Source: PALSA-1353 sp050014015
Lineage (GTDB): Bacteria; Planctomycetota; Phycisphaerae; Tepidisphaerales; Tepidisphaeraceae
DNA length: 64,000 bases
Direction of reading: 5' to 3'
Assembly: GCA_050014015.1 (NCBI GenBank)
Contig: JBEKEC010000025.1
Coordinates: 12,271-76,270 of the forward strand
Made by a program: the position numbers and the translations under genes. Shown in pieces: positions 16,042 through 24,047 of this stretch (the first letter of the stretch is position 1; every line of letters begins with the position of its first letter). Under the pieces are notes generated by a model. The model saw only the letters and a program-made list of their open reading frames with translations, was not told where the DNA came from and did no database searches.

Positions 16042-18336
16042 TCAGTCGCGGCGCGGCCCGCGGGGGCCGCGGTCGCGGTCGCCGCCACGGCCACCGCCGT
16101 GACGGGGCGGGCCGCGATGGCCGCCGCGATCGTCGCGGCCACGGTCGTCGCGGCCGCGGTCGTCGTGGTGGCCTTCGGGGCCGCCGCCGGCGGGTGCGCC
16201 GACGGGTTCCGGATCGGTTTGGCCCTCTTCCCGCATGGCGGCCTTGCGGCTGAGTTTGATCCGGCCCTGATCGTCGATGAGGATCACTTTCACGCGAATC
16301 TCGTCGCCGATGTGGACGACGTCATCGACGTTCTGGACGTATTTGTCGGAAAGCTCGGAGACGTGGCAGAGTCCGTCGGTTTCGGGGGCGATTTCGACGA
16401 ACGCGCCGAATTCCTTGATGCTGACGACCTTGCCGGCGTAAATTTTGCCGACCTTCACCTCGGCGGTGATGGCCTCGACGAGATCGCGGGCCTTTTCCGC
16501 GGAGGCCTGATCGACGGAACTGATGAAGACGGTTCCGTCGTCCTCGATGTCGATCTGGGCGCCGGTGTCTTCCTGGAGCTTCTTGATGTTCTTTCCGCCG
16601 GGGCCGATCAGCTTGCCGATCTTTTCCGGGTCGATCTTGACGGTGAGCAGGCGTGGCGCGTATTTGCTGATTTCGGGGCGTGGGGCGGGAAGGACGGCGG
16701 CCATTTTATCGAGGATGGTCAGGCGGGCCTCTTTGGCCCGGTGCAGAGTTTCACGGATGATTTTGTGATCGATGCCTTCGGTTTTGATGTCGAGTTGGAT
16801 GGCGGTGATTCCGTCGCGAGTGCCGCAGACCTTGAAATCCATATCGCCGAAGTGGTCCTCCTCGCCGATGATGTCGGTGAGCAGAGCGGAGCGGCCGCCT
16901 TCCTTGACGAGACCGATGGAGATTCCGGCGACGGGCTTTGAGATGGGGACGCCGGCGTCCATGAGGGCGAGGCATCCGCCACAAGTGCTGGCCATGGAGC
17001 TGGAGCCGTTGGATTCGAGGATGTCGCTGATAATGCGGACGGTGTAGGGGAAGAGCTCGATGCCGGGGAGGACGGCGACGAGGCTTCGTTCGGCGAGAGC
17101 GCCGTGTCCGATCTCGCGTCGGCCGGGCCCGCGGATGGGCCGGACTTCGCCGACGCTGTAGCTGGGGAAGTTGTAGTGGAGCATGAATTTCTGGCTGTAT
17201 TCGTCGATCAGACCGTCGACAAGCTGCTCATCTCTGCTGGTGCCGAGGGTGACGGTGCACATGGCCTGGGTTTCGCCGCGGGTGAAGACGGCCGAGCCGT
17301 GGACGCGGGGAAGGACGCCGACCTGGCAGGAGATGGGGCGGATGCTGTGGAAATCGCGGCCGTCGGGCCGGACGCCGGCGAGGATCGCTTCGCGAGTGAC
17401 CTGCTCTTCGACTTCGACAAAGATGGCTCGAATCTCCTTATGCTTTTCCTTTGTCGCCAGGATAGCGTGATAGCTGGCGTTGGGATCGGTGACCGGGGGC
17501 GCCATTTCGGCGAGGAGATCGTCGAGAATCTGCTTGATGGAATCGGCGCGGTCGTCCTTTCCGGCCTTGCCCTTCACTTCACGTATCCTGTCGGTGACGC
17601 GGGCGCGGATGGCATCGACGAACCCGGGGTCGGAAAGCCTGATTTCGCCGATCTTCGGCTTGCCGGCCTTGGATTGCAGCTCCTCGATCATGCCGACGAT
17701 TTCGATCACGGCATTGTGGCCGAACTCGATGGCGTCGGCGACGAGGTCCTCCTTCACCTCGCGGCCGCCAAGTTCGATCATGTTGACGAAATGCTTGGTG
17801 CCGGCGACGACCAAATCCATTTCGCTGTATTCAAGCTGCTCGACGGTGGGATTGAGCACGAATTGGCCATCGACGCGTCCGACGCGAACGTGGGCGGTCG
17901 GGGTGAGGAAGGGGATGTCGCTGATGGCGAGGGCGGAGCTGGCGGCAATGCCGGAGAAGATGTCCGGGTCGTTTTCGCCGTCGAAGGCCAGGACGTTGAG
18001 ATGAATCTGCACCTCGTCCATGAAACCCTTGGGAAACAAGGGGCGAAGGGGGCGGTCGATGAGACGGGCGGTGAGGATTTCCTTGGTGGTCGGGCGTCCC
18101 TCGCGTTTCATGAACCCACCGGGGAATTTGCCGGCGGCGGCGCGGCGCTCGCGGTAATCCACCTGAAGCGGGAAAAAGTCGATCCCCTCGCGCGGAACGG
18201 CGCGGACGACCGCGGCGAAAACGACCGAATCGCCGTATTGGACCGTGACCGCCCCATCGGCGAGCTTGGCATAGGTGCCGGTCTCGATGGCGAGCGTACG
18301 GCCGCCGATCTGCCGTTCAATTCGAATGGCTTGCAT
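16042..18336 (-). CDS. pnp: polyribonucleotide nucleotidyltransferase (PNPase)
   Basis: A 764-residue 3'-5' phosphorolytic exoribonuclease of the degradosome. Domain order: RNase PH-like 1 (FPLQVDYRERRAAAGKFPGG), linker helices, RNase PH-like 2 (RGETQAMCTVTLGTSRDEQ; SFMASTCGGCL-type core at SSMASTCGGCLALMDAG), KH (GKLIGPGGKNIKKLQEDTGA) and S1 (GKVVSIKEFGAFVEIAPETD). The tail from about residue 725 is a Gly/Arg/Asp-rich run (DRGRDDRGGHRGPP), more extended than in enterobacteria. An AAGGGA lies nine bases before the ATG. Order rpsO-pnp on one strand is the classical arrangement. Confidence 0.97.
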   Translation of the reverse strand: MQAIRIERQIGGRTLAIETGTYAKLADGAVTVQYGDSVVFAAVVRAVPREGIDFFPLQVDYRERRAAAGKFPGGFMKREGRPTTKEILTARLIDRPLRPLFPKGFMDEVQIHLNVLAFDGENDPDIFSGIAASSALAISDIPFLTPTAHVRVGRVDGQFVLNPTVEQLEYSEMDLVVAGTKHFVNMIELGGREVKEDLVADAIEFGHNAVIEIVGMIEELQSKAGKPKIGEIRLSDPGFVDAIRARVTDRIREVKGKAGKDDRADSIKQILDDLLAEMAPPVTDPNASYHAILATKEKHKEIRAIFVEVEEQVTREAILAGVRPDGRDFHSIRPISCQVGVLPRVHGSAVFTRGETQAMCTVTLGTSRDEQLVDGLIDEYSQKFMLHYNFPSYSVGEVRPIRGPGRREIGHGALAERSLVAVLPGIELFPYTVRIISDILESNGSSSMASTCGGCLALMDAGVPISKPVAGISIGLVKEGGRSALLTDIIGEEDHFGDMDFKVCGTRDGITAIQLDIKTEGIDHKIIRETLHRAKEARLTILDKMAAVLPAPRPEISKYAPRLLTVKIDPEKIGKLIGPGGKNIKKLQEDTGAQIDIEDDGTVFISSVDQASAEKARDLVEAITAEVKVGKIYAGKVVSIKEFGAFVEIAPETDGLCHVSELSDKYVQNVDDVVHIGDEIRVKVILIDDQGRIKLSRKAAMREEGQTDPEPVGAPAGGGPEGHHDDRGRDDRGRDDRGGHRGPPRHGGGRGGDRDRGPRGPRRD

Positions 18337-18411
18337 GAAAAATATCCCTTTTCAGCCCCGGTGGTGTATCGGTAGGCCACAGATGGACAGATCCAGGGAG
18401 GGAAGGGGGAA

Positions 18412-18510
18412 GTGCAAGTTGTTAGTTGCAAGTGCAAGTTGGAAGAAAAATGCGGCGTTATCCTGCATCTTAACTTGCAACTTGAAACTAATAACTTGCA
18501 CTTCCTCGCC
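18412..18510. repeat. palindrome of AAGTTGCAAG-type repeats between rpsO and pnp
   Basis: The left arm (GTGCAAGTTGTTAGTTGCAA) and the right arm (TTGAAACTAATAACTTGCAC) are reverse complements around a loop of roughly 40 bp. Same unit type as 3829-3957. It sits in the rpsO-pnp spacer and would form a large hairpin in a readthrough transcript. Confidence 0.85.
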
Positions 18511-18600
18511 CTTCCCCGGGTCTGTGCATCTGTGGCGAATCGTCTTGCCGGCCCGCCGCCGCGCCCGGGGCTTAAATGGCGCAGAGAAGGATGGCAAAGC

Positions 18601-18633
18601 AAACAAAAACGGGCGCGGCGCCACGCCGTGCCC
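18601..18633 (-). terminator. intrinsic terminator after rpsO
   Basis: Stem CGGGCGCGGCG (18609-18619) and CGCCGTGCCCG (18623-18633) with a 3-nt loop and one mismatch. It is followed on the minus strand by TTTTTGTT. It lies nine bases after the rpsO stop, so pnp probably also has its own promoter or relies on readthrough. Confidence 0.9.
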
Positions 18634-18641
18634 GATCAACG

Positions 18642-18911
18642 TTATTTTCGCAGTCCCAGCCGGCCGATGATCTGCTGATATCGCGTGCGATCCTCGCGCG
18701 TCAGATATTTGAGCAGACGATTTCGGCGGCTGACGAGCTTGAGCAACCCACGTCGGGACGAATGGTCCTTTTTATGCGCATCGAAATGCCCGCGAAGCTG
18801 GTTGATCCGCTCGGTCAGGAGCGCGATCTGCACTTCAGGGGAACCAGTATCCTTTTCGTGGATCTTGAAATCAGTGACGATCTTCTGTTTCTGCTCAACG
18901 GACATTGACAT
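18642..18911 (-). CDS. rpsO: 30S ribosomal protein S15
   Basis: An 89-residue ribosomal protein that binds the central domain of 16S rRNA. The core DTGSPEVQIALLTERINQL, HFDAHKKDHSSRRGLLKLV and YQQIIGRLGLRK are invariant family stretches. The start at 18911 (MSMSVEQKQKI) gives exactly the E. coli length and has GGGAG eight bases upstream; the in-frame extension to 19025 is not conserved. A hairpin followed by TTTTT lies in its leader. Confidence 0.97.
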   Translation of the reverse strand: MSMSVEQKQKIVTDFKIHEKDTGSPEVQIALLTERINQLRGHFDAHKKDHSSRRGLLKLVSRRNRLLKYLTREDRTRYQQIIGRLGLRK

Positions 18912-18943
18912 TGGAAAAACTCCCAGACACCAGGAAAGCCAGG

Positions 18944-18965
18944 AAAAACGTCCGACCGTCGGACG
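18944..18965 (-). promoter_or_regulatory. terminator-like hairpin in the rpsO leader
   Basis: A 17-bp palindrome (CGTCCGACCGTCGGACG, 18949-18965) is followed on the minus strand by five T residues, 33 bp before the rpsO start. There is no minus-strand gene just upstream that it could terminate, so attenuation of rpsO is possible. The loop would be only about three bases. Confidence 0.5.
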
Positions 18966-19220
18966 CCCCGGCAAACCGGTCATAAAGGGTTCCGCCGCGA
19001 AAGGGTACGCCCTTCGCTGCCGCACCCGCGGCTATAGCGGAAAGTGGACAAAGAATAGACGGGCGACCGGCACGGGTCAAGAGATGGATTTGCCCGATGG
19101 ATTTGCCCGAGCCGAGCCCGGTGAACTCTGGCGAAGTGAAATCGGATGCTGTACCATCGCGCGGAGCACCCGGAAAAGCGGAGGGAAACCACGGTTTTGC
19201 AGGGGGTGGAGATGTATTTT

Positions 19221-19307
19221 GGAGAGGTGGCAGAGTGGTTGAATGCGCCGGTTTCGAAAACCGGTCTGCCCGAAAGGGTAGCGGGAGTTCGAATCTCCCC
19301 CTCTCCG
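19221..19307 (+). tRNA. tRNA-Ser (anticodon CGA)
   Basis: An 87-nt class II tRNA. Acceptor GGAGAGG pairs with CCTCTCC; the anticodon stem CCGGT/ACCGG encloses the loop TTCGAAA with anticodon CGA (reads UCG). A long variable arm (CTGCCC...GGGTAG) and TTCGAAT in the T-loop are present. CCA is not encoded. Confidence 0.96.
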
Positions 19308-19311
19308 TTCT

Positions 19312-19629
19312 TCAACCGGCGATGTCGTCCAGGTCGAGCTTCAGGGCGGCCGCAATGGCTCTTAGCACCGAGACGGAACCCTCCTTCCGGCCGGCTTCAA
19401 TCTCGGTCAGGTACGGCCGGGCGATCTTCGCGGCCTTGGCAAGCTGCTCCTGGGTCAGTCCCCGATGTTCGCGGAAAACCCGGATGGGACTCTCGCCGGC
19501 CACCAGCCGCCGGGCCACGTCGGATGGGAACGCCTCTTCCTTGCGGGTCTTGGCGGCATCGTAGGCCCGGATGTCGTCGAGCATCTGGGCGTCATGCTTG
19601 AGCCGCTGGAAATCCTTCAGCGGCACCAC
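19312..19629 (-). CDS. XRE-type HTH regulator / orphan antitoxin-like protein, start disturbed by A9 tract
   Basis: A 105-residue protein whose C-terminal half (FREHRGLTQEQLAKAAKIAR, PYLTEIEAGRKEGSVSVLRA) is a Cro/C1 HTH. The N-terminal VPLKDFQRLKHDAQMLDDI resembles Phd-like antitoxin dimerisation segments. No toxin gene adjoins it. Upstream, an ATG at 19673 opens MKTEIIEKK, which would join the frame at VVPLKDF if the A-run at 19646-19654 had seven or ten instead of nine residues. The annotated start is therefore the in-frame GTG at 19629. A 12-bp palindrome lies directly ahead. Confidence 0.65.
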   Translation of the reverse strand: MVPLKDFQRLKHDAQMLDDIRAYDAAKTRKEEAFPSDVARRLVAGESPIRVFREHRGLTQEQLAKAAKIARPYLTEIEAGRKEGSVSVLRAIAAALKLDLDDIAG

Positions 19630-19675
19630 CGCGAACCGGCGGCCCTTTTTTTTTCGATGATCTCAGTCTTCATTG

Positions 19676-19687
19676 ATAAGCGCTTAT
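19676..19687. promoter_or_regulatory. 12-bp palindrome ATAAGCGCTTAT
   Basis: A perfect palindrome three bases ahead of the probable original start (19673) of the HTH gene and nine bases past the kdpA2 stop. Most likely an autoregulatory operator of the HTH protein; arms of six bases make a terminator unlikely. Confidence 0.5.
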
Positions 19688-19695
19688 AGCTACAT

Positions 19696-21396
19696 TCAGG
19701 GCAACTGGAAATGTTCGAGCAACGGCCCCAGCGCCAGCGCGGGCAGGAAGCTGAGCAGAACGATCAGCACGGCGGCGGAGACCGCCACCGTTGCCAGGAG
19801 CAGAGAATCCGAAGGCAGCGTGCCCGCGTGCTGCGAACGACGCCCCTGCGCCACAAGGCGGCCGGCGAGCGCCAACGCGGGAACCGCCAGCCCGAATCGA
19901 CCCGCCAACATGACCGGAACCGTGGTGAGATTATAGAACGGCGAATTGGCGTTGAGGCCCGCCATGGCCTGCCCGTTGTTGGCACAGCACGAGCTGTAAG
20001 CGTAGAGAATTTCGGTGAAGCCGTGGGGTCCGCCATTTGTCGATAGACCGGCCAGCCCGGCGCTGCTGACGACCGCGATTGCCGTGGGGAACAATATCGC
20101 CATCGGTGTGATCAGCGAAAACAGGGCGATCAGCTTCATCTCGCCGGGCCCGATCTTCTTGCCGAGGTATTCCGGCGTGCGGCCGGTCATCAACCCCGCG
20201 ATGAACACACCGACCAGAGCGACCATCACGATGCTGTACAGGCCCGTGCCCAGCCCGCCGAACACGATCTCCCCGAGCATCATGTTGCACAAGGGCACGC
20301 TGACGCTCAGCGGCATAAACGAATCGTGCATCGCGTTGGTCGAACCAGTTGCCCCGTTGCTGGTTGTTACCGCCGTCAATACCGTCTGGGCGGCGCCGAA
20401 GCGGACTTCCTTACCCTCCATGTTGGCCCTGGCCACGCCCAGTTGTGCAAGCAGCGGATTGCCGCGCGTTTCTCCCCAATCACATACAACGAGCGCGACA
20501 ACGAAGAGGAAGACCATGGCGGCGTAGAGCATCCAGCCCGCCTTCGGCCGGCCGACCATGTGCCCGAAGGTGTACGTCAGCGACGCCGGCAGGACCGCGA
20601 TCGCCAGCATTCCGAGCAGATTGGCCAGCGGCGTGGGTCCCTCGAAAGGGTGGGCGCCGTTGGCATTGAAGAATCCTCCGCCGTTGGTGCCGAGGTTCTT
20701 GATGAACTCCAGCGCCGCCACGGGTCCGCGGGCAATCGTCTGCACGTCGCCCTGAATCGTGGCCGCCTTCGGGTAGGGCGCGAACGTCATGGGAACGCCC
20801 TGCCAAATGAGCAGAACGCTTCCAACGACGCAGAGCGGCAACAGAACCCAAAGGATCGAGCGCACGAGATCGAACCAGAAGTTACCGATCGTGCCGGTTA
20901 ACTTCCGCGCCAAGCCGCGGATGAACGCGATGCCCACGGCCAGACCGGCGGCGCCGGCAAAGAAGTTTTGCCCGGCCAGCCCGACGATCTGGGTCCAATA
21001 CTTCATCGTCAACTCACCGCCGTAGGCCTGCCAGGTCGTGGTCGTCGAGAAACTGAACGCCGTGTTCATCGCCAGGTCGGGCGTCATTGGCGTTGTCAGC
21101 GCGTCGGCGGACGGGCCGCCGGGCAGATACGTCTGAAGTCTCAGTATCGCGTACAGCAGCAGCGTCCCGACTGCCGTGAAGAGGATGAATGCGCCCGCGT
21201 ATCTTTTCCAGGACATCTCGACCGAGGGATCGATTCGCATCAGCCGGTAAATCAGCCGTTCGACGGGCTTAAGTCCCCGGTCGAGCCTCGTTTGGCCGCC
21301 GTCAAACACACGCGAGAGATAGGCGCCGGCCGGTTTGACCAGCACCGTAACGATCCCAAGAAATAGCGCATATTGCACGAATGACCAGACGCTCAT
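19696..21396 (-). CDS. kdpA: potassium-transporting ATPase subunit A, second copy (KdpA2)
   Basis: A 566-residue, ten-span potassium channel-like subunit that selects K+ and delivers it to KdpB. All four filter segments are visible: STTTTWQAYGGE, NLGTNGGGFFNANGAHPFEG, TTSNGATGSTNAMHDSFMP and YAYSSCCANNGQAMAGL. It starts at 21396 (MSVWSFVQYALFLGIV) 37 bp after the response-regulator gene. It differs strongly from the first kdpA in this operon (third filter TSNGATGSTNAMHDS versus TCGAVNCEHDALNP), so it is not a recent duplicate. It could replace KdpA1 in the complex or have arrived separately. Confidence 0.93.
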   Translation of the reverse strand: MSVWSFVQYALFLGIVTVLVKPAGAYLSRVFDGGQTRLDRGLKPVERLIYRLMRIDPSVEMSWKRYAGAFILFTAVGTLLLYAILRLQTYLPGGPSADALTTPMTPDLAMNTAFSFSTTTTWQAYGGELTMKYWTQIVGLAGQNFFAGAAGLAVGIAFIRGLARKLTGTIGNFWFDLVRSILWVLLPLCVVGSVLLIWQGVPMTFAPYPKAATIQGDVQTIARGPVAALEFIKNLGTNGGGFFNANGAHPFEGPTPLANLLGMLAIAVLPASLTYTFGHMVGRPKAGWMLYAAMVFLFVVALVVCDWGETRGNPLLAQLGVARANMEGKEVRFGAAQTVLTAVTTSNGATGSTNAMHDSFMPLSVSVPLCNMMLGEIVFGGLGTGLYSIVMVALVGVFIAGLMTGRTPEYLGKKIGPGEMKLIALFSLITPMAILFPTAIAVVSSAGLAGLSTNGGPHGFTEILYAYSSCCANNGQAMAGLNANSPFYNLTTVPVMLAGRFGLAVPALALAGRLVAQGRRSQHAGTLPSDSLLLATVAVSAAVLIVLLSFLPALALGPLLEHFQLP

Positions 21397-21433
21397 AAAT
21401 CTTCCCGCCCCCCAGTTTCTCCTCCATGCGCGG

Positions 21434-22768
21434 TCAAATGCCGTATTTCTTGCGACGGCGCCAGAGCGTGGCGGGGTCCATGCCGAGCACGCGCGCCGCT
21501 TCTTCAAGTGATTTGGTTCGAGCGATCACACGGCGAATGTGGACCTCTTCAAGTTTGTCCATGGTAACCGCGTCTCCGAGTTCCAAATCCGGAGAACTGT
21601 TCGGAAGAAAGCTTCCGGGAAGATGCTGAAGACCTATTTGCTTGGATTGACAGAGCACGACCGCGCGTTCGATGACGTTTCGCAACTCTCGGACGTTTCC
21701 CGGCCAGTTGTAGGACCGCAGCGCCGAAACGGCCTCGTCCGTAAAACCGGCCGCTGGATTTCCCCGATTGAATTCCCTGGCGAAACGCTCGGCCAGGGGA
21801 ATGACGTCATCGGGGCGCGCTCGCAGCGGCGGGACGTTGATCGGGATCACGTTGATCCGATAGAGCAAATCCTCCCGAAATCGCCCGGCTCGGACGGCAT
21901 CTTCCAGGTTGGTATTCGTCGCCGCAATGATGCGGACGTCCGCACGGCGCGTGATCGCTTCTCCGACCGATTCGTATTCTTTATCCTGGACGAAGCGCAA
22001 TAGCTTCGGTTGCAGGTCGAGCGGAAGGTCGCCGATTTCGTCGAGGAACAGCGTGCCGCCGTCCGATCCGGCGATGTGACCGGGGTTGTCGCGCACGGCC
22101 CCGGTGAATGCGCCCCGGACATGACCGAACAACTCGCTTTCCAGGAGTTGCGGGGAAAGAGTTGGGCATGAAATGGTTGCCAGCGGCTTATCGGCGCGGC
22201 TGCTCCAGTCGTGAATGGCGCGAGCCAGCATTCCTTTTCCAGTTCCGCTTTCGCCGCGGATCAGGACGGTGGTATCGCTTTGGGCAATTTGGCGCGCGAG
22301 GCTTATCGCCGCCAGCATGATGGGATCATGGCTTTGAAGGCTGACGGCCGATTTGCCGCTGGTCTGGCCCGCGGAATTCCCCGGCCCGGCGCGCATCGCC
22401 AACGCGTCGGTAATTTGTTTTATTTGCTTGGGCGTGAACGGCTTGGTGATGTAATCCACGGCGCCACGCTTCATCGTCTCGACGGCGCTGTCGACCGTGC
22501 CGAATGCCGTAATGACCACGACCCGAATCCAGGGGCTTTTTGCGATGAGTTCCGGGATCAGATCGGATCCGGATTTGTTCTTGAGCCGCAGATCGACAAA
22601 AGCCACGTCGAAGTGATGGTGTGCCGCTTCGGAGAGGGCATCCTCCCCATTGCTGACGGCAACCACCTGGTGCCCGTCCGTTTCCAGGCTGATGGCAAGG
22701 GTCTTGCGAACGTTGATTTCATCGTCCACGACAAGAACGTGCAGGCGGGAGATTGGGTCTGTCGGCAT
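21434..22768 (-). CDS. sigma-54-dependent response regulator (NtrC family)
   Basis: A 444-residue regulator. Receiver domain at about residues 8-125 (VLVVDDEINVRKTLAISL; DLRLKNKSG with phospho-Asp; ITAFG; KPFTPKQI). Sigma-54 AAA+ domain with Walker A GESGTGKG, ELFGHVRGAFTGAVRDNPG (GAFTGA loop that contacts sigma-54) and GGTLFLDEIGDLPLDLQPKL. The Fis-type HTH at the C-terminus is LEEAARVLGMDPATLWRRRK. The start 22768 is preceded by GGGAG with good spacing; the longer frame to 22924 is not supported. It stands in the kdp operon where KdpE (OmpR type) would usually be, and no histidine kinase is adjacent. Confidence 0.92.
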   Translation of the reverse strand: MPTDPISRLHVLVVDDEINVRKTLAISLETDGHQVVAVSNGEDALSEAAHHHFDVAFVDLRLKNKSGSDLIPELIAKSPWIRVVVITAFGTVDSAVETMKRGAVDYITKPFTPKQIKQITDALAMRAGPGNSAGQTSGKSAVSLQSHDPIMLAAISLARQIAQSDTTVLIRGESGTGKGMLARAIHDWSSRADKPLATISCPTLSPQLLESELFGHVRGAFTGAVRDNPGHIAGSDGGTLFLDEIGDLPLDLQPKLLRFVQDKEYESVGEAITRRADVRIIAATNTNLEDAVRAGRFREDLLYRINVIPINVPPLRARPDDVIPLAERFAREFNRGNPAAGFTDEAVSALRSYNWPGNVRELRNVIERAVVLCQSKQIGLQHLPGSFLPNSSPDLELGDAVTMDKLEEVHIRRVIARTKSLEEAARVLGMDPATLWRRRKKYGI

Positions 22769-22949
22769 ATTCTTTCTCCCAGACTTCGATTCCTCGCCGC
22801 GCTCCAAGAAAAGGACGTTGGTGTTCATAACATTATAATCCCAACAAAGTTCCTCCGCGATTTTGGCCGAAACAACAAGGAATCCGCGGACTCTTCTATT
22901 TCCGGGACATCCGCGGCAACCCATTTTCGAAAAGGCGTCGCATGTTGGC

Positions 22950-24020
22950 TTACGAAGCCGGCGCGCCGTATTTTTGACGAAGCTCCAGGTTGACTTGCAG
23001 CACGTTGATCATTTGTTCGCCCCACAAGCCGCCCAAGGGCGCCGCAGCGTCCTTTTGCAGGATTTGGTCGATTTCCTTGCTGATCGCCGCGGAGTCTCGC
23101 TTGGTGTCCTGCGCCCACTGAGCGGCGATGCCGGGCAACTGAAATTCGGCGTTCTGGAGCGTGATGTGCGGATCGAGGCCCGACCCGGAGGTTGTCACCA
23201 GATCGCCGGGAACGTCCTGGAGGTCCGCGTCCGCATGGTCCTGCCTCCACATGTCGAAGAAATCAGACTGGATGTCCGATCCGGAATTAACCGGCTGAAT
23301 GATTGTCGTCGGCTGCGTCGCGGGCACGCCTGATGGCAGCGTTGTCGGCGGGTTGTAGGTCACGCCCGAGGGGAATTTGCCCGGGTTCTCCTTGGAAAAC
23401 GTCTCAAAAAATACGACGGCCAAGTCCGAGGGCTGGGGCTGCGGCGTGCCGGGGTTGTCCTTGATGAACTGCTGGACCACCGCCTGATGCGCTTTTTCCC
23501 AATCGGTGACGTATTGAGCGTGCGCGCCGGTTGAATCCCCGGTTACCCAGGCCTGGGCCAGGCCGTTGTGGGCATCGGCCCATTGGGCGACGATCGACGG
23601 ACTGCCCTGGAATTGGTCCTTCTGGAACCAGGCTTCGATATCCGGCGCGACGGCCTGACCGGCCTTCGGACCACTCTTATAGGTGACAATCGGCCCAAGT
23701 TGCGTCGCCACGCGGTTGCGGAGCTGGTAGTTCGATGCCGCCCACGCCTGTGAAGACGACGCCGATGCATCGTAAGAACACGCCGATGGCCGGGGCTGGA
23801 AGTATTCCGCCTTGGTAAACGGCTGGGCGATCAGCAGGGAGCCCACTTCCGTCCCGTCCGGATGATCCACGTGACTGCCGTCCGCTTTCACCATGCTTCC
23901 GTTCGCCTGGAACGGAAACAACGTCTGCCCGATGGCCCACATGATGGCGGGGTAGACCACACAGCAGATCACGACTGAAAACCCGAGCAACCAAAGACTC
24001 TTTGTGATTGATTTGAACAT
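22950..24020 (-). CDS. kdpC: potassium-transporting ATPase subunit C, long form
   Basis: A 356-residue KdpC, a membrane-anchored periplasmic subunit thought to raise nucleotide or ion affinity of the pump. The N-terminal anchor (SLWLLGFSVVICCVVYPAIM), then GSLLIAQPFTKAEYFQPRPS and the C-terminal PGDLVTTSGSGLDPHITLQN and GEQMINVLQVNLEL are the family landmarks. The E. coli protein has 190 residues. The excess here is an insertion between about residues 110 and 260 (WFQKDQFQGSP, HAQYVTDWEKAHQAVV, FFETFSKENPGKFPSG) plus an ATQP-type linker. It begins 27 bp after kdpB. Confidence 0.93.
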   Translation of the reverse strand: MFKSITKSLWLLGFSVVICCVVYPAIMWAIGQTLFPFQANGSMVKADGSHVDHPDGTEVGSLLIAQPFTKAEYFQPRPSACSYDASASSSQAWAASNYQLRNRVATQLGPIVTYKSGPKAGQAVAPDIEAWFQKDQFQGSPSIVAQWADAHNGLAQAWVTGDSTGAHAQYVTDWEKAHQAVVQQFIKDNPGTPQPQPSDLAVVFFETFSKENPGKFPSGVTYNPPTTLPSGVPATQPTTIIQPVNSGSDIQSDFFDMWRQDHADADLQDVPGDLVTTSGSGLDPHITLQNAEFQLPGIAAQWAQDTKRDSAAISKEIDQILQKDAAAPLGGLWGEQMINVLQVNLELRQKYGAPAS

Positions 24021-24047
24021 GGTAATGACTCCAAAATTCGTGGCCGC

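Noticed and set aside
16099..18375. Long plus-strand frames opposite pnp
   Set aside because: Antisense shadows caused by high GC; pnp on the minus strand has all family motifs.
19221..19307. tRNA-Ser as an integration site
   Set aside because: No integrase and no duplicated tRNA 3' end found nearby; the adjoining HTH gene alone is not enough.
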